A stretch of 64,000 nt of DNA from Oryzias latipes (Eukaryota > Chordata > Actinopteri > Beloniformes > Adrianichthyidae). A program made the position numbers and the translations under genes. The DNA is taken from NCBI RefSeq assembly GCF_002234675.1, contig NC_019864.2:16013582-16077581 (forward strand), written 5' to 3'. The notes beneath the pieces are model-generated. The model worked only from the letters and a program-made list of their open reading frames with translations. It was not told where the DNA came from and did no database searches. Below, piece by piece: positions 13,301 to 22,400 of the stretch (position 1 is its first letter; each line of letters begins with the position of its first letter).

Positions 13301-16228
13301 TAAAAAATCAAACTACTCTTTATTACGTTTCCCAAGGAAGTTTGCTTATATTTTAAGCTACCTCACCTAAATTCATGAAAAGTAAAAGGCCAGGCTAATA
13401 ACTTAAATTACAACTCCTTTAGTTTTTAAATATGTGTGTTTTCTTTTATTTCCTCTTCCCCTTTTTTTGATTGTTTGATTGGATTTAAAAATAATAATTG
13501 ATACAACCGCTGCAGAGGGCCCCATCTTATTCTTTGCCTGGGGCCCCCAAACTGCTAAGTCCGCCACTGCGAGCAGCATTATAGTTAGCCAACCGTACGG
13601 TTTTGAGCCAGGTTCTAGCTCAGACAAGGAAAAAAAAATTGATCTAGTCGTCTACAAGTGGATGTATCAGAATGGAGCAGAGCAGGGAGCTTGTAGCCTG
13701 CGGTTGTAGCACCTACGTTACATCTCCAAGCTTTTTCAAACAGCATTTTTACGTCTGCTCCTGATTCACAACAATTTGAATAAATAATTTTTCTTTATAA
13801 ATATCCTCCATCATGAGAAAAATGCTACAAGAAAATGTCAAAAACACAATTTTCATTGGGGTGAGTCTTTAAGCCCTTAAGAATCAGTCCAGTGTGACCT
13901 TTTTCTGTTTGACACCAGAGCTGATAACGGAACAGGTGGGAGGCTTTTTGTGTCATTTGCATCACTTGTCTGCTGCATCGCGTCGAGTGAGTGACACGGT
14001 CATTTGCATACTGCAGATTGCTCTGTGATTGCTAACAGACATGCTGGACATGAGCAGCAGTCTATCCAAATACCAAGCACTGTTAGGTATTGTGCGTGTG
14101 CCATCTTATTTCTCAGGAGCGCTTCTATCAGCCTGCTGAGGGATGGTAGCGGTGACCATCTGCCTCACCGCATGAGGCGTGCCAATGATCAACAACAGAG
14201 GCTGTGCTGTGAGATATTTCAGGATAATCACAAAGGGGGTGCAGGCTCTGTGGACATTTGGAGATATTCCACAGACAACAAGCTGCCATGTTGAATGATT
14301 TTAGAAACGACCTGCTTTTCAGTTTCTTTCGAGGCAAATTCTAAATTTAGAACAATGCTTTCATGCAGAAAGATACGCTGGTCTGCCTGTAAGAGGTTGG
14401 AAAATGTTTCTGCGTGTCAGCAGCTCAGAAAGGAGTGCTGGCAGGGACCAGTGAGCTCACATCTGTGGCAGAGAGGGGAAGGGCCAGAGGTGGAAGAGGG
14501 GCAGAGTCCGCCTTCTCCTCACCACATTTCAATGCGCCCTTTATTCATCTGCAAGACATGGATAACCCCACCCTGTTCCAGGTAGGCAGTAAAAACAGGC
14601 ACACCCAACACAGTGGCACAGTGCTCTCACACACACACACACACCTAACACAAGCATCCATCAGCTGGAATACATGTCAATGCACCGCTTTGGTGTATTG
14701 CAACCACTGTAGATGAAACACTGCAGTCATAATACACAAATCTCTCTTTGTCCTTCATTGTACAACATTAATGCATCTGCTTTCAAAGTACGGGCACAAA
14801 AAAGGCAGATTACAGCCTGCGCAAAGCTGGAAAGTCAGGTTCCGTTCCATGAGGAACCTGACTTGCTATCCTGAGCATGACAGGAGCTTTCAGCGGGACC
14901 TTGGACCTCTCTTATCTGCCTGTGCGTTAAGGGGAGAGAAAAAGTCCAGGAGTGCCAAGCGGCTGCAGCAACATGCCACAGGCAGCAGCAAAGAGACCAA
15001 TTTCCTGATGAGGCCATTTGCATCGCAGACCAAATATTGTTGTGATTTGTGTTTCTAACCATGCAAACTGTGAGAAACTACACAAATACGTCATCCAATC
15101 GCAAGAGTAACGCTATTCTGCCACAGGTTTCTTAATCTGATTATGTAAATCCTTGAAACCAGACCAAAACTTTTCATCACCTCGGGATTGAAGCCCCCAA
15201 TGATGAGATGACTATCCAACATGACGATGGAAATGTTCCCTTTTTGCATGATTCTTTTTTCAAACACGAACTCACACGAATCTCTTTGGTGTCAACAGGA
15301 CAGTAAATATGTGACGACTGACTACCTTGAAAAAGTTAACCAGCAGCTGCTTGTTTATCAGGAAAACACGTCATCGGAAGCAACAGCATGAAAAATGACT
15401 AAATGTACAAACAACAAAGAAGGTTAACAGCAAAATTTACTTCAACTGTTGATTACCTTTAAATATGTTGACACAGTTGAGTCAGTTTTTACTAATGTGC
15501 CTTGTTTGTGAGTGGCTCAGTGTCAGCTATGTAAAACGATTAGCCTAGTTTTTGTGTTTCAAACTGATTATTGTTATTTTAATTAGATTTTAAGAAAATC
15601 ACATCAATGCATAATAGTTTAGGAATTAAATTGAATAGAATAGAGCCTCCTAAACTGTTGTGTGTTAGCAGTTCAGGAAGTTTCTTACCGTAAAGAGCCT
15701 TGGCGCTGAGTTTGCTGTCCGATCTGGTCACGCCACTGCAATGGCAAGAAGAAGGAGTGAAGGGGTAACGATGAAAAGCCTTCATCTTTTTAACCTCACA
15801 CACCTGTGTCACAAACTCTCTCTCAACACCACTTCCTATGAATTCTTAACTTTAACAAAAAATAAAACGACTGATCAACATGGAACAGGTTGTTCAGCAA
15901 TGGGGGAGATTAGCCTGAGATTTTGAACATATGGACCAAGGGGAGAAAGTGAGAGTGGAAAAGGGAGAGGTGGGGGAGTACAGAGGGAGGCTGCAGTCAC
16001 GAATCCAAGCAAAGCAAACAATTCTCAACAGAGCTGCTCTGTGTTCAAAGTCCCTGACCCACAGCACCTTTGCACAAACTGGGTTAGTAGTCTGAACTGT
16101 GTGACAGAACCACAGCACAGTTATCTAACACTGAAAACCAAATAGAATGAGGGAAACCACAAAAATGTGCATGAAACTCACTTGGCTGCCCCCGATTTAG
16201 ATCTTGGCGAACTCATGATTTCAGGCAT
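1339..16228 (-). CDS. eps8l2: EPS8-like protein 2, N-terminal part (gene truncated by the window edge)
   Basis: EPS8 family proteins link signalling to actin remodelling through Abi1/Sos1 and bind actin; EPS8L2 is needed for stereocilia maintenance in hair cells. Nine coding exons were read on the minus strand: 16182-16228, 15689-15735, 6608-6672, 4967-5128, 3973-4122, 2772-2851, 2563-2672, 2398-2468 and 2172-2298, plus a tenth at 1339-1427. Phases agree throughout and give 316 codons. The start codon at 16226-16228 follows an acceptor by 4 nt. Residues 54 to about 160 form the PTB domain (motifs [40 protein letters not shown]). A proline-rich stretch ([12 protein letters not shown]) follows, then the helical part with [10 protein letters not shown] and a lysine-rich run, then [17 protein letters not shown]. 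These match human EPS8L2 better than EPS8, for instance in KKYSNSN and MRPQTLK. The SH3 and C-terminal effector domains are outside the window. The donor at 2171 (gtctgt) is weak. Adjacency to tmem80 matches the human locus and supports the paralogue call. Confidence 0.93.
2055..2092. repeat. (AAAC)n microsatellite
   Basis: About nine tandem copies of a tetranucleotide unit lie in an eps8l2 intron (1428-2171). The rest of that intron shows nothing recognisable. Confidence 0.9.
2852..3972. other. eps8l2 intron, nothing recognised
   Basis: AT-rich intron of about 1.1 kb between two PTB-region exons. It contains only short chance open frames and A/T runs. No transposon end, tandem repeat or RNA gene was recognised. 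Confidence 0.5.
4616..4666 (-). mobile_element. Tc1/mariner transposase C-terminal remnant
   Basis: On the minus strand this translates to a match to the signature around the third catalytic residue of Tc1-type DDE transposases ([14 protein letters not shown]), including the glutamate. Flanking frames are broken and no terminal inverted repeat was found, so it is an old fragment inside an eps8l2 intron (4123-4966). Confidence 0.75.
5129..6607. other. AT-rich eps8l2 intron
   Basis: About 1.5 kb of strongly AT-rich DNA with many A and T runs. No repeat boundary, exon or RNA gene could be supported. Confidence 0.5.
6673..9628. other. First part of the large eps8l2 intron
   Basis: Starts the 9 kb intron between the second and third coding exons. 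Apart from the possible inverted-repeat element at 8029-8402, I see only ordinary intronic sequence with short chance frames. Confidence 0.45.
8029..8402. mobile_element. Possible non-autonomous DNA element (MITE-like)
   Basis: The left part has GCTACGTTCACACT and the right part has the inverted counterpart AGTGTGAACACTGTATGC near 8339-8356. The body contains a stretch (AAGCGACCACTTCCATTGAA) that I associate with a common fish interspersed repeat. A palindrome with 8 bp arms (GCACGTTC/GAACGTGC) sits at 8385-8402. The boundaries are approximate and no target-site duplication was defined. Confidence 0.4.
9629..9890 (+). mobile_element. Family A element, copy 1, left part
   Basis: Left section of a repeat that occurs four times in the window (also 30701-31306, 33625-33836 and 41429-42175). 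It begins with AGTCCCACACCAGTCATCTT, which resembles the terminal repeat of the copy at 30701. The shared body includes the string GCAGAACTGTTGGC. The copy is split by inserted elements and resumes at about 13570. The last 18 bases (9873-9890) also serve as a target-site duplication of the inserted retroposon. Confidence 0.8.
10521..10721 (+). repeat. Tandem duplication of a 100-bp unit in the GC-rich element
   Basis: Two units start at 10521 and 10621 with TTTTA..GC followed by ACCTTAGA and TAGGGCCC. Each ends with GCCCTACCCGCCAA or the near-identical CACCCTACCCGCCAA. A third start (TTTTAACTGCACC) occurs at 10722 and then diverges. The copies differ by several substitutions and short indels. 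Confidence 0.8.
10741..10840 (+). repeat. CA-rich imperfect microsatellite
   Basis: A degenerate run of ACAC units with interspersed T lies inside the GC-rich retroposed unit. It interrupts the G-rich composition and is probably part of the element. Confidence 0.6.
12245..13569. mobile_element. hAT-like DNA element with CAG(A/T)GGCGGACTTA ends
   Basis: The left end CAGAGGCGGACTTA and the right end TAAGTCCGCCACTG form a 14-bp terminal inverted repeat with one mismatch. Both ends also carry an inner TGGGGCCCCCA motif. The 1.3 kb interior has no recognisable transposase. A clean 8-bp target duplication, expected for hAT, was not found (flanks TGGACAAT and CGAGCAGC). Assignment to hAT rests on the end sequence type only. 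Confidence 0.65.
13570..13873 (+). mobile_element. Family A element, copy 1, right part
   Basis: This continues the copy interrupted at 9890. It shares CCGTACGGTTTTGAGCCAGG, TCTGCTCCTGATTCACAA and GAGAAAAATGC with the intact copy at 30701-31306, in the same order and orientation. It ends with GGGGTGAGTCTTTAA, the right terminal repeat. Confidence 0.8.
13874..15688. other. Last part of the large eps8l2 intron
   Basis: Ordinary intronic sequence before the second coding exon. It contains a short (CA)n run at about 14631-14644. Several overlapping open frames near 14000-15060 show no recognisable domain and occur on both strands. Confidence 0.45.
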
Positions 16229-16232
16229 CCAC

Positions 16233-19200
16233 CTGGTTAAAGAGAAGAGAAGAGAAGAGAGGGAGGAAAATGAGACGGATAAGGATGCTGTACAGAAGAC
16301 TAGCCTTTTTAACCCCTTCTTTTTTAAATGGAGGCCAGTTTAAATGTTGAACAATAAAAGGCCGACAGTGCACTCCCTTTACATTTTGAGTCCTGCTTTT
16401 TAAATGTTTTTTGATTCTCCTTTCACAGATGAAGTTTTCAAACTCTCAGATGTACATGCTGGTATCAGTAACTTAACTTAGTTTTAAATCATCAAAAATG
16501 TGTTTTTTAAACTAAAAAACTGGTCCCAACCCTTAACAAAAAAAAAGGTTATAACTCAGAACCTGTGGTATTTTATCCCAATTCCTCACAATATCAATGC
16601 ACATAAACTTTAGCACAGTGACGTCAAGATGAGTGAATTTATGGATGAGAAACTAAGGAGGATTCATACAAGTAAATGTATAACAGCAGATGTATGAGTG
16701 GTACAGATATTTTTTTTTTTTTATTGAACCAAGCATGTCAAGTAATTTTCTGGAGCAACTACTTAATTCAATTTTTAAAAACTTTTTTAAAAACATCCCT
16801 TCACCAAAATCTGCAATCTTTTTTTTAACCCAAAAAAACCCTGTTAAAACAGATAATTGTTGTTAGGAAAAAACACAGAGGAAAAGGGAGTTAATAAAAT
16901 GAATATTATTTTGTATTAATAACAAAGCATCTGCTGTTATTTCTTTCTTTACTCAAAAATTGTTCTTTAGCTTGTATTAACGGACTATGAGCGATAGAAG
17001 CTGCTGCTTCTGCATTTGATTTCCACAAGTTTACAAATGAAAACAAAAAAAGCAGTACAGTTTTGATAAATAAAAGAATAAAATACACACTTATTTCAAA
17101 TCAAATTTATGAACAAAAATTACCTTTTGTTCCCACTTAATTCATATTAGACCAAATAACGTGAACAATACATTTTTTAAACATATGTTTGATTTCACTT
17201 TAATTAATTCCTCTTCAACTTATTCCTATTCTTTTCTATTGACATTGACTTTTATTAAGTGTCTTCTGCAACAAACATCTTTTAATCTGGGATTAGGATG
17301 AGAATAGCACACCTCCTTGCATTTGTCCATCTTTGGTTTTGATATGTCCTCTTTAGGTTTGTTAGCTTGTTGTTCATGTGATGTAAGAGTGTGATAAAAA
17401 AGAAAAATACGGTAATAACTTTTTAAAGCATGAGTTGCAGTTATTTACAGTAATTCCCCCTTAAAAGCTATACATTCAGAAGTAAATAAAATATCAAAAT
17501 AAAATAAAATAACAAAATAGCTTTATATAAAGAAGTAACAATAAACTGTTGGCAATGGAGAGCAAAACCCAGGGTCTTAAGGTGCCTCATTAAGGACACA
17601 GGATGGTGTGAGTTTACCTCCCAGTCTGTTGTTCCAGTGCACACAGCCAGGTGTTAGGCCTGCATGCTGACAGTTGGGGGACTGGTTTGCAACAAAAATA
17701 GACAGCAGGTTCATACTAACTGAGTAATTAGATCTACTGTGTTGATGACTAGACACTCTTTGATAATTAGAATGGCCTCAAAGACGAGAAAGCAACGGGT
17801 AACAATGCTGCATCTAAATCCAAGAGAATTGGGGACCACAGAAAAAGGGAGAGAACCCTTAATGGCTTGGATAACCTTTCTGCCAAGACTCGCCATAACC
17901 AGTTATGTAATATAAAGTACGTTTACAGCCCCCTTTGCAGTTAAAGAAACCATCAACTATGTGTCTGACAGAAAAATCTCCTGAAATGTCCTATATCACA
18001 CCACTAAATACTGATAAGCTTTTATCTGTTAAGGACTAAAGGAGCTGCATTTAACACTTGTGATAACAATCGCTTCGTGTGACTTTTAGACTCCGAGGAG
18101 CCATGTTGTATTTAGTAAACAGCTCAGCAGGAATGACTCAATAAGTGCGAGTTATTGAAACATCAAAATGTCAACAGGAAGTTCAGGGTAAAAGCAAAAC
18201 ACAAAATCTTAATTAAGTTAATTTCCATCATTGTTGTCATCGCCCTCAGCAGCTTTGAACTGCAGATAAGAAAAAAACAAAAAGCCTGATAAGAGGTAGG
18301 GATGTGCTCAAGCAGGCTTATCTTGACAGATATAAAATTGTCAGCTGAAACAGATCATCTCTGAAGATATTTCAGACAAAAAAAAACTTATATCCCCACC
18401 GCTGTTTCTTAATAAACAGTTAAAGGTCAAGAGAGAAGGTTACTGCAGTGAGGATTGTTTATTTTCCGTGAAATCTGCACAGAACGATGGACCTCCTCTT
18501 TCTGCCCTTATCTCCTCGCTCATCTCATCTGCACGCCATTGTTCACACCTCTGGCCTACTGCCAGTGTTTTGGGAGACACTTGAAGCCAGAGGACAGGCT
18601 GGGTGTCATGTGTTGTCAGCCTAGTGTACAGTTGCCTGCACACCTCCATTGTGTCCACTAATGGGTGCTTATTGTCCAATAATGACAGCTCTTTTTTTCA
18701 GAGGTAGCTGGACAAAAACAATAATTACTCACAAAAGGACCAGAGGCTTCAGGATGCTTGACTTGTTTACACATAGCCAGACCTACAGTTTTCTTTTAGT
18801 TTTATTTACATTTTTTTTAAGAAGTTAAATTAGCGGTGCATGAACAGAGGAATGGATAAACAATGAGCAGTGGAGGTAGTCGCCTGAGGCCCCAAGATAA
18901 TGTGGGGCCCATGCAGGTGCCAGATTTGGCACTCAACATCTGTTTTGCAAAGACAACAGAACAATCTCCCATGACAACAACATGACAGCATGCTCATGAA
19001 CTTCTGGTTTACCTGAACTGACTAGCAGCTTAAAATTTTGTGTGTGTGTTGGGGGGGGGGGCTAAGAGTGTACTTCAAAATCCCTAAAGAGCTAAAAAAG
19101 AAATGTTGCTTTCACTGTTTAAAAGAAAGAACCCAGACTTATTTTTAAAAACTAGAATCAAGACTCATTGGATTCTTAATTTCAATGAAAACAAAAATTC

Positions 19201-20929
19201 AACTGTCTAAGAATTTTTAAAATGTATTAAAGACAATGCTAAAAGGTTTATTTTTATTTTTTGTTCATAATTATCCCTGTTTTGAATTTTAGAACTGTTG
19301 ATATATTTGATACTAAATAGGTGTCTGTCTTTCTACGTTAATGTTTTGTGGATGCACTCTAGTAATATATTTGTATTTAAAAAAAAAAACAAGTATGTAG
19401 GTTTTTTTAGATTTATTTTTTTGTGTTTACTTTACTATAAAGATAAAAATGAAATGTCTGGTTACTGGCTTAGATGAAGATGTCTAATTAGTTTTCCCTG
19501 AGGTCCTTGTTTACCTATGCTGCTTTTCCTGACTAAATATAGCCTCAGCTAGTTTCATTCTTTCCTTACGTAAAGCTTGCAAAATACAAAAGATCAAGTA
19601 GAGGAAAAGTTTAGGAAATTTGAACCAAAAAGAGTTTAGTTTTCAGTCAGAATGTTTTTTTTTTTTTGTATGTTTTTTTAATGGATATTGGAATGAATCA
19701 CGTTCATTCCAATATCTCTTCAAGAGTTATGCTTCAAATATTGCACTTTAATGGACATAAATGCAGTCGTTTTGAAACTACAACAGTTGAATTTACTGTC
19801 ACAACAGGAAGAAGGCGTAAAACTATAAACACATTTTTCTGTAGGACATGTAGACAATTGCATCAATGGAGTCATAAACTTGAAAAGTGTTTGTTCCACC
19901 TGCACTGCTGGTGTCTTTCTGTGCTAATAACACAGACTAAATAATGCAGTCTAAAAGAAATATCAAGCTAAAGGCATCCACATATGAGGGGCATTTCAGA
20001 AAGAACTGCACAACTACACAAGTTTTCTATCTCTGGTTTGAACTTTGCCTCCAGCCCCCAAAAAGTATTTTATAACCGATAACATATCAGATTTTATGCC
20101 CCTTAAGCCACGCAACTCTTTGAACTGATCACCTTACATGTTGTGAAAGCTGTTGATCATGTTTCTATTAGAACTGCCACAGTTTCATTTACAGTCTGGG
20201 TTTCTCAATTGGTCCCTAAGCTTGCATCGGATCCGATCCCAGACTAAGAGGGTTATTTAGCCCATCAAGCACCACCAGGAAATGTAATCATGTTCTTAAA
20301 GAGCCTTCTGATATCATCCTTTAGTGAACTTTTACACACAAACATACATTTTCAGATCCGCCCTTTTTTGTTTGCATGCGTTCTGACTTGTATCAACTGA
20401 TGGGCCTACATTGTATTACTACTTTTTTGAAAATATTTGCATCTAAAGAGGAAAATGCAAATTTAGAGCCAGAACTGTTTGAATCTTGCTGCCAATTTCT
20501 TCATCTTAAGGTGAACTGCCCACATGGATCTTGTTGGTCCTCTAACCACAACTCGGTTTGTTATAATTTACAATCAAACGTGGCTACTCAATCATGGTTT
20601 TCTTTCCTTTATGCAAACACAATCTGAACAAACAAGAACCTTAAAAGCCCATAAAGCACACCCACTGTTATGACTGACGCATGAATGTTTTTTGTTTTTG
20701 TTTACCTCAAACCCTGACTTTATTCATGAAAATCAAATAGATTACACTTTTTTTTTGGTCAGAAGTGTTCAAATAAATGTTAGAAATAAACATCTTTCGA
20801 CCAAATTCAATTCTTAACCAACAAATTCCCTTTTTGTTCAGCTTCGACTCACCTGATCTCACCTGACTGGCTGCATGTCTGCCTCTTAACAAAATAAGGT
20901 TGAAGTCACTTTTAGCTGTGGGAACTTAC
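16233..20929. other. First intron of eps8l2
   Basis: A 4.7 kb intron between the non-coding first exon and the start-codon exon. Seen in it: an AGAGA-type run at about 16240-16262, long T runs at 16711-16722 and 19656-19668, a G run at about 19051-19060 and the perfect hairpin at 19684-19716. No gene was recognised. Confidence 0.45.
19684..19716. repeat. Perfect 14-bp inverted repeat, 5-nt loop
   Basis: Arms GATATTGGAATGAA and TTCATTCCAATATC are separated by TCACG. The match is perfect. It lies in an eps8l2 intron and no function is known. Confidence 0.85.
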
Positions 20930-21160
20930 AGAGGGGAACTCCAGGCTGGATGGTTGGATTAGGGCGAGTCAGCTCCTGAAAGACCGGCCCAATATCAGCC
21001 TGCCATCCCAGCCCCGTCTGCAGTCTGCTGGGGTCAGGAACCACTCTCTTTGGAGGAAGCAGCTCAAACTGCTGGGTCAGTGAAACTCAGGCTGCCGAGT
21101 GCTGCTGACGGTTCTCAGAAACGCAGAGACTGGAGAAGCGGGTGGTGCAGCTCAGGTGAG
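20930..21160 (-). promoter_or_regulatory. eps8l2: Probable non-coding first exon and promoter region of eps8l2
   Basis: On the minus strand a strong donor (CTCT|GTAAGTT) lies at 20929-20930. The block upstream of it is less AT-rich than its surroundings and has no long open frame. It is the best candidate 5' non-coding exon for the start-codon exon, which begins with an acceptor at 16233. The right limit is a guess based on composition. No TATA box was identified. Confidence 0.45.
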
Positions 21161-22400
21161 TGAAGGTGACTGTACAGGTAACACAAGCTTACAGAAGGGG
21201 GAGGAGCTGCGCCTAAAGGTTGCTCGGATATTGGCTGAGGCCTTAAAGGTTGCCCCGGTGATTCAACCTATTCATTCATCTCCATTAAGTGAGTTTGAGA
21301 TCAAATGTAAACAAAATCTTGTGTAAACTCAGTGTTGGAAAAAATAGATTTTTCTTAAAAAAGTGCTTGTTTTTACTTTTCAAACTTTTCTACACTTTTA
21401 TGGGCTTTTGAAAGATTGGTTTGGACTTTTTTCTTTTTAGTTTTATGAGTGCAAAAGTGTAATGATAAGGTGTTAACATTATCTGTGACTCCTGTTGCAA
21501 AAGACAGGAAGTGCTTAACGGATGCCCTACATGGCAGCAGTCACATGACGCTCACAATCTAGTTGCAATAAAAAAGAGAGCTTTTAGAAGACGCCCTGGT
21601 GGTAAATTTTCCTCCATTTTCCAGTGGTTAGTCTTTCTGCTGAAAAGCAGGAAGGGTAATGATTTTTAAGGTGGCTGAAGGGAAAGCAGTGGTATGGAAC
21701 TGTTCCCAGTTTCAGCATTCTATTCTGTGATTCTGATTTTAACACCAGGAGAGAACAAGCATTAACACAATGGAGATCTGATTGACTCCACATAGTGGAC
21801 AAATTCTTAACGAAAAAAAGAAAAGTCAGTGTTTTTCCCAGCTTTGCAGTTGCTCAAGCCCTGGTATTTTTAATATGTCCAGTGTTTTAAAGGTGGTTAC
21901 TTTGGAAACCTTGTCTATGAGTTTGAACATTAACTTCCATAGTGAGTTCAGAGAAATCACTTGTTTGAAAAAGTCAGAAAATTCCAAAAGCACAGCCATG
22001 AAAATCTGTTTTTTTTTATAATTATTATTATTTTTTAGCTATATTATAGTTTGCCAAATAGCACTTTAAACTGGTTCTATTTTGGCAAGTTTTAACTAAT
22101 TTCTGTTTGAAATGTGTTTGCCTCACGTCTCAAACATCTATTCAAGGAGGCAGGAGAAATCCTGCCTCCTATTGGACAAAACAAAAAGGAACATAAAGCC
22201 TATCAATGTTTTTATTATAAATGCAAAACAATCAATGCAAAATTGATATCTACACATTTTTATAGCAAAAAACAGGGAAAAAAACATAGATTATTTTGAT
22301 CACAGTCAAACCGTCCAGCAGTGTTCCATTCAAGATTTATCACACAAAATATTGACAAGTTTGCAGTTAAAGCATAGATGATAATCAAGGGCAGTCTTCT
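21161..22400. other. Interval between eps8l2 and tmem80, including the tmem80 3' UTR
   Basis: A short head-to-tail interval. On the minus strand a possible AATAAA signal for tmem80 lies at 22211-22216, with the strong hairpin at 22145-22170 just beyond it. No further gene was recognised. Confidence 0.45.
22145..22170. repeat. Perfect 11-bp inverted repeat with a 4-nt loop
   Basis: Arms AGGAGGCAGGA and TCCTGCCTCCT enclose GAAA on the plus strand, which is a GNRA-type tetraloop; the minus-strand loop is TTTC. It lies about 40 bp past a possible tmem80 polyadenylation signal. No function is known. Confidence 0.85.

Noticed and set aside
14004-15062. Cluster of 75-100 codon frames on both strands
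   Set aside because: Within an eps8l2 intron, mutually overlapping, no recognisable family.
18866-18912. Possible hAT end (GTGGAGG...GAGGCCCC with a nearby GGGGCCC)
   Set aside because: Similarity to the 12245-13569 element is too short and no matching opposite end was found.
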